This document shows, piece after piece, positions 7,170-19,000 of a stretch of 64,000 nt of DNA. The DNA is taken from positions 8,556,001 to 8,620,000 of the forward strand of contig NZ_JAPNKA010000001.1 of the NCBI RefSeq assembly GCF_026626635.1, written 5' to 3'. The DNA comes from Archangium lansingense. GTDB taxonomy: Bacteria > Myxococcota > Myxococcia > Myxococcales > Myxococcaceae. Position 1 is the first letter of the stretch, and each line of letters begins with the position of its first letter. Below the pieces are notes generated by a model. It saw only the letters and a list, made by a program, of their open reading frames with translations. It ran no database searches and had not been told where the DNA came from. The position numbers and the translations under genes were made by a program.

Positions 7170-8411
7170 CTACTCGCCAGCGGTGAAGACGGTGACCTCC
7201 GCCGACAGGCCGGCCTGCAAGGGCAGGTCTCCGGGTGGGTCCTTCCAGGAAATGCGGACGGGCACGCGCTGCACCACCTTGACGAAGTTGCCCGAGGCAT
7301 TGTCGGGTGGCAGCAGGGAGAAACTCGCCCCCGTCCCTCCGGAAAGACTCTCCACCTGACCCGACAGGGTGAGGCCCGGAAAGGCATCCACCCTCACCTC
7401 CACCCGCTGGCCTGGACGGATGTGCCCCACCTGCGTCTCCTTGAAGTTGGCGACGACATACGTCCGCGGCGGAACGAGCCTCGCCACCGGCTGTCCGGCC
7501 GTCAGGAGTTGCCCCTCACGCACGGACAGCTTGGACACCGTTCCATCCGCGGGCGCGAGGACGCGGGTGAACTCGAGCTGCAGCCGGGCCTGCTCCAGCG
7601 CGGCCTCGGCGACGGTGACCTTGGCGCGGGCGAGCTCCGCGCTGGCGCGAGCCACCACGATCTTCGCGGCCACCGGGGCGCTCTGATCCAACTGTCCCTG
7701 GGCCTCCTCCACCTTGCTGAGGGCAACCTGGTGGGCCTGCTCGGCCGCGGCGAGCTGCGCGCGGGCCCCGGCCAGTGACGCCTGCGCGGCTTGATTCGCG
7801 GCCAGGGCATCGTCGAGCTCCTGCTGGGCGGCGACCTCCGACTCACGCAGCCGCTGCACGCGCTCGAGCTCCAACGCCTTGCGCTGCGCGTCCGTCTCCG
7901 CGCGGGCCATGGCGGCGCGAGCCACCTCTACCTGGGCCTCGGCGCTGCGCACCGCCGCCGTGCTGCTGGACACCACGGCGCGCGCGGTGGAGTGGCCGCC
8001 GCGGGCACTCGCCTCCGCCACGTCCATCTGGGACTCGGCCGCCTGCGCCTGGGCCCGCGCCGACACCAGGTCCGCCTCGGCCTGCTTGAGGCGGACGGCG
8101 TACTCGCGCGAATCGAGCTCCACCAGCACGTCGCCCTTCTTCACCCGGGCGTTGTCCCCCACGTTCACGTGCAGCACGGGGCCACCCACGCGGGCGTTGA
8201 TGGGCACCATGTCCGACTGCACCTGCGCGTTGTCCGTGGCCTCCTGCCCGCGCGTGAGCAGCACGTAGCCGCCAATGCCCGCGAGCACGGCCACCGCGGT
8301 CGAGCCCAGGAGCAGCGCGCCCCTGCGGCCCCTCTTCTTCCCGAGCACCTCCTCGGGCGAGGGACCCGGAGCGGGCGCTTCCTTTTCCACCAATCGGGGG
8401 GTGGCACTCAT
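7170..8411 (-). CDS. HlyD/EmrA-family membrane fusion protein
   Basis: A 413-residue periplasmic adaptor for an MFS efflux pump. A cytoplasmic N-terminus of ~30 residues is followed by a single membrane segment (about residues 33-53, 'GALLLGSTAVAVLAGIGGYV') and then the lipoyl half 'GGPVLHVNVGDNARVKKGDVLVELD'. A long Ala/Gln/Glu-rich alpha-helical hairpin spans residues ~95-250, and the second lipoyl/beta-barrel region contains 'VLAPADGTVSKLSVREGQLL' and 'VEVRVDAFPGLTLSGQVESL'. The order and size match EmrA. It starts at ATG 8411, seven bases after the stop of the MFS gene. It probably exports the cluster product or gives self-resistance, with an outer-membrane TolC-like protein encoded elsewhere. 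Confidence 0.92.
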   Translation of the reverse strand: MSATPRLVEKEAPAPGPSPEEVLGKKRGRRGALLLGSTAVAVLAGIGGYVLLTRGQEATDNAQVQSDMVPINARVGGPVLHVNVGDNARVKKGDVLVELDSREYAVRLKQAEADLVSARAQAQAAESQMDVAEASARGGHSTARAVVSSSTAAVRSAEAQVEVARAAMARAETDAQRKALELERVQRLRESEVAAQQELDDALAANQAAQASLAGARAQLAAAEQAHQVALSKVEEAQGQLDQSAPVAAKIVVARASAELARAKVTVAEAALEQARLQLEFTRVLAPADGTVSKLSVREGQLLTAGQPVARLVPPRTYVVANFKETQVGHIRPGQRVEVRVDAFPGLTLSGQVESLSGGTGASFSLLPPDNASGNFVKVVQRVPVRISWKDPPGDLPLQAGLSAEVTVFTAGE

Positions 8412-8417
8412 GACACG

Positions 8418-10067
8418 TCAGACCTCCACATCCAGGTGAACCTCGTCCGGCTCCGCCTTCGGGGCCCGCCGCGCGGGCTTCGTGCCCGGAGAGAACCAGA
8501 GGAAGCCCAGCAGCGGCAGCGCCAGGGCGAACAGCAGCGCGGACAGCGTGAAGAGCCGGTTGAAGGCCAGCAGCGACGCCTGACGCTGGAGGCCGCTCGC
8601 CAGCAGGCGCAAGCTCGCCTCGGTGGCCTCGTAGCCCTCGACACCGCCCGCCACGAGACTGCTCATCGTCGAGGAGATGCGCTCGTACAGCTCGGGGCGC
8701 TCGGCGACGAGCTGGGCGGAGAGCCCCACCTGGGCCTGCGCGGTGTAGCGCGTCATCAGCGTGGCGAAGAGGGCCAGGCCCACCGAGGTGCCGAGCTGCC
8801 GCATCAGCGTGTTGATGCCGGTGGCATCCGCCATCCGGGCCCGCTCCACCTTGTCGAACACCACGACGTTGAGCGGCACGAAGAGCAGGCTGGTGCCCAA
8901 CCCCTGCAACATGATCGCCGAGATGATCTCCGCCCGGCCCGTATCCAGCGACACGCGCATCATGCGGTGCACGCCCACGCCGATGATGAGCAGCCCCACT
9001 CCGATGAGCACACGTGGGGAGATGCGGTTGTAGAGGCGCCCGACGATGGGCATCATCACGATCATCACCAGCGTGCGTGGCATGAGCGCCTCACCCGCCT
9101 GCATGGCCGTGAAGCCGAGCAGCTCCTGCATGAAGAGCGGCAGCAGGAACAGGTTCGACGTGAGGATGAAAAACATCACCGCGCCGAGCACCGCTCCCGA
9201 GGAGAACACCGGCTCCTTGAAGAGGCGCAGGTCCACCGCCGGCGCCACCGCGGTGAGCTCGCGCAGCACGAAGGCCGCCAGGCAGAAGACCGCCGCCAGC
9301 AGGCAGGTAGTGATCCCCCTCGACTCGAACCAGTCGTGGCGCTGCCCCTCCTCCAGCACGAACTGGAGCGTGGCCATCCCCACCCAGAGCAGGCTGATGC
9401 CAGCCCAGTCGATGTTGCGACGTTGCAGCTCGGCGGCGGCCCGGTTGGCGGCCAGCACGTCCTCGGGCTCCTCGACGAAGCGCCATACCAGAAACAGGCC
9501 GAGCAACCCGATGGGCAGGTTGATGAAGAAGATCCACGACCAGTGGAAGTTGTCGACGATGTAGCCACCGAGCGTGGGGCCGAGGGCGGGCCCCACGGTG
9601 ATGACCGTGGTGAAGAGGCCCATGGCCATGCCCTGCTCCTCGGGGGGCCAGGTCTGCCGGAGGATGGCCTGCTCGGTGGGCACGAGCAGCCCGGCGCCAA
9701 GGCCTTGCAGGGCCCGGAAGAACACCAGCGAGGGCAGGCTCCAGGCCACCCCGCAGAAGAACGAGCTGACGATGAAGAGGGCCAGGCACGCCAGATAGGT
9801 GCGCTTCTGGCCGAAGAGCCGGCCGAAGAAGCCCGTGAGCGGCAGCATCAGCACCGTGGCGATGATGAAGCTGGTGCTCATCCAGGTGATCTCCTGGACG
9901 GTGGCCCCGATGGAGCTGCGAATCTGCGACAGCGCCACGTTGACGATGGACGAGTCGATGGAGCCCATCAGCGTGCCGAAGGACACCGAGAGCGTGACGA
10001 GCCACTTGTTGACCGGCGCCTTCCGGGCGGCGGGCCTCGGCGTGGGGAGAGCGGCCTCAGTCGGCAT
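8418..10067 (-). CDS. EmrB/QacA (DHA2) family MFS transporter
   Basis: A 549-residue drug:H+ antiporter with about 14 predicted membrane segments. Seen: the opening motif 'GSIDSSIVNVALSQI' typical of DHA2 proteins, motif A-like 'GFFGRLFGQKRTYL', and motif C-like 'TVITVGPALGPTLGGYIVDN' followed by 'WSWIFFINLPIG'. The ATG at 10067 overlaps the end of the NRPS gene by 11 bases; the longer frame upstream is antisense-free overlap with the thioesterase and was not used. It pairs with the downstream EmrA-like protein. Given its position directly behind the NRPS, it is most likely the exporter and resistance determinant for the peptide product. Confidence 0.93.
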   Translation of the reverse strand: MPTEAALPTPRPAARKAPVNKWLVTLSVSFGTLMGSIDSSIVNVALSQIRSSIGATVQEITWMSTSFIIATVLMLPLTGFFGRLFGQKRTYLACLALFIVSSFFCGVAWSLPSLVFFRALQGLGAGLLVPTEQAILRQTWPPEEQGMAMGLFTTVITVGPALGPTLGGYIVDNFHWSWIFFINLPIGLLGLFLVWRFVEEPEDVLAANRAAAELQRRNIDWAGISLLWVGMATLQFVLEEGQRHDWFESRGITTCLLAAVFCLAAFVLRELTAVAPAVDLRLFKEPVFSSGAVLGAVMFFILTSNLFLLPLFMQELLGFTAMQAGEALMPRTLVMIVMMPIVGRLYNRISPRVLIGVGLLIIGVGVHRMMRVSLDTGRAEIISAIMLQGLGTSLLFVPLNVVVFDKVERARMADATGINTLMRQLGTSVGLALFATLMTRYTAQAQVGLSAQLVAERPELYERISSTMSSLVAGGVEGYEATEASLRLLASGLQRQASLLAFNRLFTLSALLFALALPLLGFLWFSPGTKPARRAPKAEPDEVHLDVEV

Positions 10068-13000
10068 GGGCCCGCTCCAGGCTCGATGCGAGCCGCGCCG
10101 CCAGTGCCTCCACTCCCGGGCCATGCAGCAGGGAGTAGTGGTCGCCCTCCAGTGCATGAACGTCCACCTCGGTGGCCACGAAGCGCGTGCCTCCCTGCGC
10201 ACGCAGCGAGGACTCGCTCGCCTCGAAGAGGGTGACGCGCCCTTCGTAACGCGGTGGCACGTACCGCCACGCGGCCCGCAGGTTCGCCTCGAAGACGCGC
10301 CGCAGCGCCTGCAAGGGCTGGACACCGGCTCCCAACACGGAGGCCGCGGCCTTGCTGGCCTCATCCAGGGCTCCGCTCAGCTCCTCTGGTCCCATCCGCG
10401 CGAGTGCCGCTTCCGAGACCGGCGGCTCCTGCCCCGCCGCCCTCAGCAGATCCCCGTAGAACAGCACGCCCAGCCGCGAGGACTCCTGCTGCTCCGAGGA
10501 CAGTCCCTCCACCGCTGGCGCGAGGTCATAGCTGTCGATGAGCGCCAGGAGCTCCACCTGTTCGCCGCGCGCCTGGAGCTGCCTCGCCATCTCGAGCGCG
10601 ATGGAGCCGCCCATCGACCAGCCGCCCAGCAGGTAGGGCCCCGCGGGCTGCACGCTCCGCACCGCATCGAGGTAGAGCTCGGCCATCTCCTCCACCGAGC
10701 CGCACGGCTCCTGGTCCCCGTCCAGCCCTCGCGACTGCAAGCCGTAGAAGGGCTGCTCCGGCCCGAGCCGCCGCGCCAGCTCCACGTACCCGAGCACCGT
10801 GCCTCCCACCGCATGCACGCAGAAGAAGGGCCGCCTCCCGTCTCCCTTACGGAGCTCCACCAGCGGCGACCACGGCCCCGCCTCCTGACGCAGCAGTCCG
10901 GCCAGATGCTCCACGGTCGCGTCCTGGAACAGCGCCGCCACCGGCGGGCTCTTTCCCAGGCTCGTCCGGATCCGCGACAACAGCCGGATGGCCAGCAGCG
11001 AGTTGCCTCCCAGCTCGAAGAAGTTGTCCCGCACACCAATGGGATGGATGCCCAGCAGCTCCTCCCAGACGCGCGCGACCCGCACCTCGAGCACCGTGCG
11101 TGGTGCGACATACGCGCGCGACGACTCCTGGCGGCCAAGGTCCGGAGCGGGCAGCGCCCTTCTGTTCACCTTCCCGCTGGGCGTCAGCGGGAGGGACTCC
11201 AGGGACACGAAGGCCGAGGGCACCATGTACTCGGGCAGCGTCTCCTTCAGGTAGCGCTTCAGCTCTCCGCTGGCCGGCGCCTGCTGTCCCGGCTTGCCAA
11301 CGACGTACGCCACCAACAGCTTCTGCCCCGAGGCCGCCTCCCGCGCGTCGACGACGCAATCGCGCACCGCGGGGTGGCGGGCGAGCACGGCCTCGACCTC
11401 CGCCAATTCGATGCGGAAGCCCCTCACCTTCACCTGCGCGTCGCGCCTGCCGAGGAACTCGATGCTCCCGTCCGCCTGGTAGCGCGCGTAGTCCCCCGTC
11501 CGGTACAGCCTCCCTCCCGCCCTCCCCGACACCCTGTCCTCGAGGAACTTCTCCCGCGTCAGCTCCTCCCGGTGCAGGTAACCCCTCGCCAACCCCGCCC
11601 CTCCGACGTACAGCTCCCCCACCACGCCCACCGGCACCGGCTCTCCGTTGCCGTCCAGCAAGTGCACGCTCGTATTCGCGATCGGCTTGCCGATTCCTGG
11701 CAGGTCCGGCCACTGCTCCGGGCTCCCCTCCAGCCGGTACGCTGTCGCCACGTGCGTCTCCGTCGGCCCGTACTGGTTCTCCAGCACGCACCTGGGCAGC
11801 CTCGCGAACATTCCTCGCAATGCTGGCGTCACCCGCAGCTGTTCTCCGGCCGTGATGACTTCCTTCAGCTGGCGCGGCACCACCCCTTCCCTCTCCACCA
11901 CCTCCGCCAGGTTCTGCAGCGCCACGAACGGCAGGAACAGCCTCTCCACTCCCCTGCTGTCCATCGTCTCCAGCAGCGCCCTCGCCTCCAGCCTCAGCTC
12001 CTCGGGAATGAGCACCAGTTCCCCTCCCGCCCCCCACGTGGAGAACATCTCCTGGAAGCTCACGTCGAAGCTCAGCGCCGAGAACTGCAACGTCCTGCCC
12101 CCCGGCACCACCGAGCGCTCCGCCTGCCAGCGCAGCAGGTTGAGCAGCGGCCCGTGGTGCATCGCCACTCCCTTGGGCACTCCCGTCGACCCCGACGTGT
12201 AGATGACGTACGCCAGTGCCTGCGGCCCCATCAGCGGCTGCGGATTGGCCTCACTGCTGCTGGCCCACTGTGCCTCGTCCGTGTCCAGGTACAGCCGCCG
12301 CGCCGCACCGCTCGGCAGTGCGTCCTTCAATCCTTGCTGCGTGAGCACCACTGGTGCGCGCGAGGACTCGAGCATCAGCGCCAGGCGCTCGGCCGGGTAC
12401 GCCGGGTCCAGCGGCACATAGGCGCCTCCTGCCTTGAGAATGCCCAGCACTCCCACGGCCAACTCCAACGAGCGCCGCACGCACAGGCCCACCGGCACGT
12501 CCGGCCCCACGCCCAACCCTCGCAGGTGCTGCGCCAGCCGGTTGGCCCTCTTGTTCAGCTCCCCGTACGTCAGCCTCTTCTCTCCGAAGCTGACCGCCAC
12601 CGCCTCCGGCGTCTTGTCCGCCCACGCCTCGAACAGCTCGTGCACCCCTCGCGCCGGTGCATACAGCGTCTTGGTGTCATTGAACTCCACCACCACCCGC
12701 CGCCACTCCTGCTCGTCCATCAGCGGCAGCGCCGACAGCTTGCCTTCCGGCTGCGCGACAGCCCCCTCCAGCAGCCGCACGTAGTGCGCCGCCATCCGAG
12801 CCACTGTCGCCTCGTCGTACAGGTCCGTGTTGTATTCCCAGAGGCTCACCAGCCCCTCCGGCGTCTCCCGCACGAACAGGGTCAGGTCGAACTTCGCCAT
12901 CCCGGGCTGGAAGGAGAACTCGCCCACGGACACACCGGGCAGCGACACCGGCTTCAGCTCTGTCTGGTAGACGAACATCACCTGGAAGAGCGGCGAGCGG

Positions 13001-16000
13001 CTCAGGTCGCGCACCGGCTGCAGCGCATCCACCAGTTGCTCGAACGGCAGGTCCTGGTGGGCATAGGCTCCCAGACACGCCTCGCGCACCCGCCCCAACA
13101 ACTCCCGGAAGCTCTCGACTCCGCTCCCATCCACCCGCAGCGGCAGCGTGTTGAGGAAGAAGCCAACGAGTCCCTCCACCTCGCGCCGGTTGCGTCCGGA
13201 GATGGGCGTGCCCAGCACGATGTCGCTCTGCCCGCTGTAGCGCGCCAGCAGGGCCTGGTACGCCGCCAGGAAGGCCATGAACAGCGTGACGCCTTCCTTG
13301 TGACTCAGCTCCTTCACCGCCCCGGACAGCGCCGGAGGCAAGGGCTTCACCAGATGGGCTCCGCGGAAGGTCTGGACGGGAGGCCGGGGCCGATCCACTG
13401 GCAGCTCCAGCACGGGCGGTGCTCCCGCGAGCTGCTGCTTCCACCAGCCCAGCTGCTCCTCCAGCACCTCGCCCTTCAGCCACTCGCGCTGCCACTTCGC
13501 GTAATCCACGTACTGCACAGGCAGCGCCGGCAGTTGGGGCTCCTTCCCCTCGGAGAACGCCCGGTAGAGCGTCTCCACCTCGCGCAGCAGCAGATCCAAC
13601 GACCAGATGTCGCAGGCGATGTGGTGCATCACGAGCACCAGCACGTGCTCGTCCGCCGCCACGCGCAGCAGCATCGCCCTCACCAACGGGCCCTTCTCCA
13701 GATCGAACGGGCGCCGAGCCTCCTGCTCCACGCGCCGCTGGACCTCTCCCGCCGCCTGTCCCTCCACGTCCTCCACCGGCAGCGCCAGCTCCAGCTCCGG
13801 AGCAATGCACTGCACCGGCTGCCCGTTCACCTCCACGAACGTCGTCCGCAGCGCCTCGTGCCGGCGCACGACCTCCCCGAGGCTCCGCTCCAGCACGGCC
13901 CTGTCCAGCCGGCCCTTCAGCCGCAAGGTATAGGGGACGTTGTACGTGTAGCCCCCGGGCTCGAGCTGCTCAATGAACCACAGCCGCTGCTGCGCGAAGG
14001 ACAAGGGCAGCGCGCCCTCTCGCGCAACGGGAGCCAACGCCGGGAGTTGCCGCCCCCGTACGCCGCTCGCCATTGCGTCGAGCCGTACCGCCAGCTCCGC
14101 CAGCGTCGGGGCCTCGAAGATCACCCGGACCGACAGCTCCACCTGGAGCGCCTCGCGCAGGCGCGTGGCCACCTGTGCCGCCAGCAGTGAGTGTCCGCCC
14201 AGCTCGAAGAAGTTGTCCTGGGCCCCCACCCGCTGCTGCTTCAGCAGAGGCGCCCAGATGTCCGCCACCACCTGCTCCATCCGCGTCCGGGGCGCCACGT
14301 AGCCCGCGCGCTCCGTCCCCGCCGCCTCCGGCGCGGGCAGTACCTTGCGGTCCACCTTCCCGTTCGGCGTGAGCGGGAGCTTCTCCAGCCTCACGAAGGC
14401 CGAGGGCACCATGTGCTCGGGCAGCGTCTGCTGGAGGAAGGCCCTCAGCTCCGCGGTATCGGGCTCGGAGGACGAAGCGGACACCACGTACGCCACCAGC
14501 CGTTTGCCTCCGAGCCCCTCGTCCCGAGCCGTCACCACCACCTCACCCACCGCGGGGTGCTTCACCAGCGCCGCTTCGATCTCCCCCAGCTCGATACGGA
14601 AGCCACGCACCTTCACCTGGGCATCGCGCCGCCCGACGAACTCGATGTTCCCGTCCGGCAGGTACCGCACGAGGTCCCCCGTCCGGTACAGCTTCGCGCC
14701 CGGCTCCGTGCTGAACGGGTGCGCCACGAACTTCTCCGCCGTGAGCTCCGGCCGGTTCAAATACCCGAGCGCCAGCCCATCTCCTCCGACGTACAGCTCT
14801 CCGGTGACGCCGGCCGGCACCGGCTGCATCCGCTCGTCCAGCACGTACGCGTCCGAGTTCGACACCGGCCTGCCTATGGGAACCGACACCGCGCCCTCCG
14901 CCACCGCCTTCACCTCGAAGGTCGTCGAGAACGTCGTGTTCTCCGTGGGGCCATAGGCATGCACCAGGTGCTTCGGCGCCCCCCGCTCCAACACTCGCCG
15001 GACCGACATCGCGTCCACGGCCTCACCGCCGAACACAACGGCTTTCAACGTCTGGAAGGCCTCCGAGTACTCGGCGGTGATCTGATTGAAGAGCGCCGTG
15101 GTCACGAACATCACGCTCGCCTCCTTCTCCCGGAGGAACGTGGCCAGCGCCCTGGAGGACAGCGCCACCTCGCGCGATACGCCCACCAGCCGCGCCCCAC
15201 TGAGCAGCGCGCCCCACAGCTCGAACGTCGAGGCGTCGAACGCCGTGTTCGACATCTGGATGAAGCGATCCTCCGCCGTCACCTCGAGGTACGAGGCGTC
15301 ACGCACCAGCCGGACGATTCCCCGGTGCGGGATGCACACGCCCTTGGGCCAGCCCGTGGAACCGGACGTGTACATCACATACGCCAGCGCCTCCGGCGCC
15401 ACTCGCTCCCCGAGGTCGTCCTCGCGCTCGTGTGCGAAGGTCTCCCATGACAGGGGCACCACACGGGCGCCCACCGGCGGCAGCTTCGAGGCAAGCTCCG
15501 GCTGCACCAGCACCACCGGCACCGCCGTGTCCTCCACCATGAACGCCAGGCGCTCCTGGGGGTAGGCCGGATCCAACGGCACATACGCGCCGCCAGCCTT
15601 CAGGATGCCGAGCGTCGCCGCCACCATCTCCAGCGAGCGTCCGGCGCACAGGCCCACGAGCGTTCCCGGCGTGACGCCCAGCCCGCTCAGGTGCCGGGCG
15701 ATCCGGTTGGCGTGGCGGTTCAGCTCCGCGTAGGTGAGGCACTGCCCCTCGTACTCCGCCGCCACGGCGTCGGGACGGCGCGCCACCTGCTCCTCGAAGA
15801 GCGCATGGACACAGGCGTCGCGCGGGTACCCGGTTCGCGTCTGGTTCCACTCCACCAGCACGCGCCGCCGCTCTTCCGCGTCCAGCAGGGGCAGCGCCGA
15901 CACGGGCTGCGCGGGATGCGCGAGGGCCTCCTCCAGCAGCCGCGCGTAGTGCGCCGCCATGCGCGCGACCCGTGCCTCGTCGAACAGGTCGGTGTTGTAC

Positions 16001-19000
16001 TCCCAGAGCGTCTCCCAGCCGTCCGCGGTCTCCCGGACGAACAGTGTGAGGTCGAACTTCGCCAGCCCCGTCTCGAAGGAGACCTCCTCCGAGGACACGC
16101 CGGGCAGCGCGAGCGCCGGTGCCGGCTCCTGCAACGCGAACATCACCTGGAACAGCGGTGCGCGGCTCAGGTCTCGCACCGGCTGCAATGCATTCACGAG
16201 CTGCTCGAAGGGCACGTCCTGGTGCGCGTACGCCCCCAGGCAGGCCTCACGAGCCCGGAGCACCAGCTCCCGGAAGCTCACCCCTCCCGAGGACTCCAGC
16301 CGCAGGGCCAACGTGTTGACGAAGAAGCCGATGAGTCCCTCCAGCTCCCGCTGGGTGCGCCCGGCGATGGGCGAGCCCACCACGATGTCCGTCTGCCCGC
16401 TGTAGCGCGCCAGCAGGGCCTGGTACGCCGCGAGGAACGTCATGAAGGGCGTAACGCCCTCGCGGCGGTTGAGCTCCCGGAGCGGCCCGGAGAGCGCCGC
16501 GGGCAGCCGCACCGGCAGCGTGGCGCCCCGGAAGGTATGCACCACGGGGCGAGCCCGGTCCGTGGGCAACTCCAGCACGGGCAGTGCTCCGGCGAGCCGC
16601 TGCTTCCACCAGCCGAGCTGCGATTCCAGCACCTCGCCGCGCAGCCACTCGCGCTGCCACCGGGAGTAATCCGCGTACTGCACCGTCAGTGAGGGCAGCG
16701 ACGGCTCGGCGCCCGAGGAGAACGCCTGATACAGCGAGGCCAGCTCGCGCATGAGCACGCCCATGGACCAGCCGTCGCAGACGATGTGGTGCATGACGAG
16801 CACCAGCACGTGCTCCTCGGCAGCCGAGCGCAGCAACCGGGCCCGCACCAGCGGCCCCTTCCCCAGCTCGAAGAGGCACCGGACCTCTTCTTCCACACGG
16901 CGCCGCACCGCCCCCGGGCGCTCGCCCTCCGGCACGGCCTCCAGGCTCTCCACGGGCAACTCGAGCGCCAACTCCGAGGTAATGCACTGTACGGGCTGCC
17001 CGTCCACCAGGGCGAACGTCGTCCGCAGCGCCTCGTGCCGCCGGACGAGCTCCCCAAGGCTCCGCTCCAGCACGGCCACGTCGAGCCGGCCCTTCAACCG
17101 CGTGACGAAGGGCAGGTTGTACGCGAAGCCACCCGGCGCGAGCTGCTCGAGGAACCACAGCCGCTGCTGCGCGAAGGACAGCGGCGGCGCCCCCTCCCCG
17201 CGCATGGGCACGAGCGGCGGAGCCTGGGGCCCCTGCATGCCGCCCGGCATGGATTCGAGTCGGTGCGCGAGCTCGGCCACGGTGGGCGCCTCGAAGAGCA
17301 CGCGCACCGGCAGGTCCACTCGAAGCACTTCACGCAGACGGGAGACCACCTGGGTCGCCAGCAGCGAGTGACCCCCCAACTCGAAGAAGTGGTCGTGCGC
17401 GCCCACGCGCCGCAGACCCAGCAGCGGCGCCCAGGTGCCCGCCACCAGCTCTTCCATCGGCGTACGGGGCGCCACGAACCCTTCCCGCGCCGAGCCCTCC
17501 AGCTCCGGCGCGGGGAGCGACTTCCTGTCCACCTTCCCGCTGGGAGTGAGGGGGAACGTCTCCAGGCGCACGAAGGCCGAAGGCACCATGTACTCAGGCA
17601 GGCTCTCCTTGAGGAAGGCCTTCAGGGCCGCGGTATCGAGCTCGAGGGATGTGCCGAGCACCACGTAGGCCACCAACCGCTTTCCACCGGCGCCGATCTC
17701 CCTCGCCACGACCACCACGTCCTTCACCGCGGGATGCCGGGCGAGCGCGGCCTCGATTTCCGCCAACTCGATGCGGAAGCCACGCACCTTCACCTGGGCG
17801 TCCCGTCTCCCGAGGAACTCGATGCTCCCGTCCGCCAGGTAGCGCCCGTAGTCCCCCGTCCGGTACAGCATCTCTCCCGCCCTCCCCGACACCCTGTCCT
17901 CGAGGAACTTCTCCCGCGTCAGCTCCTCCCGGTGCAGGTAGCCCCTCGCCAACCCCGCCCCTCCGATGTACAGCTCCCCCACCACGCCCACCGGCACTGG
18001 CTCTCCGTTGCCGTCCAGCAGGTACACGCTCGCGTTCGCGATGGGCTTGCCGATTCCCGGCAGGTCCGGCCACTGCTTCGGGCTTCCCTCCAACCGGTAC
18101 GCCGTCGCCGCGTGCGTTTCCGTCGGCCCGTATTGGTTCTCCAGCACACACCCTGGCAGCCGAGTGAGCATCCCTCGCAGCGCCGGCGTGATTCGAAGCT
18201 GCTCCCCCGCCGTGATGATCTCCTTCAGCTGGCGCGGCACCACCCCTTCCCTCTCCGCCACCTCCGCCAGGTTCTGCAGCGCCACGAACGGCAGGAACAG
18301 CCTCTCCACCCCCCTGCTGTCCATCGTCTCCAGCAGCGCCCTCGCCTCCAGCCTCAGCTCCTCGGGAATGAGCACCAGCTCTCCTCCCGCACCCCATGTG
18401 GAGAACATCTCCTGGAAGCTCACGTCGAAGCTCAGCGCCGAGAACTGCAACGTCTTGCCCTTCGGCGCCACCGCGCGCTCCACCTGCCAGCGCAGCATGT
18501 TGAGCAGCGGCCCGTGGTGCATCGCCACTCCCTTGGGCACTCCCGTCGACCCCGACGTGTAGATGACGTACGCCAGTGCCTGCGGCCCCATCAGCGGCTG
18601 CGGATTGGCCTCGCTGCTGCTGGCCCATTGCGCCTCGTCCGTGTCCAGGTACAGCCGTCGCGCCGCACCGCTCGGCAGCGCGTCCTTCAGTCCTTGCTGC
18701 GTGAGCACCACTGGTGCGCGCGAGGACTCGAGCATCAGCGCCAGACGCTCGGCCGGGTACGCCGGGTCCAACGGCACGTAGGCGCCTCCTGCCTTGAGAA
18801 TGCCCAGCACTCCCACGGCCAACTCCAACGAGCGCCGCACGCACAGGCCCACCGGCACATCCGGCCCCACGCCCAACCCTCGCAGGTGGTGCGCCAGCCG
18901 GTTGGCCCTCTGGTTCAGCTCCCCGTACGTCAGCCGCTGCTCTCCGAAGCTGACGGCCACCGCCTCTGGCGTCTTGTCCCCCCACACCTCGAACAGCTCA

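Noticed and set aside
9799..14190. A 1463-codon open frame on the + strand opposite the NRPS
   Set aside because: It is antisense to conserved NRPS domains, has His/Arg/Gln-rich composition typical of reversed high-GC codons, and shows no domain. Many similar antisense frames across the window were dropped for the same reason.
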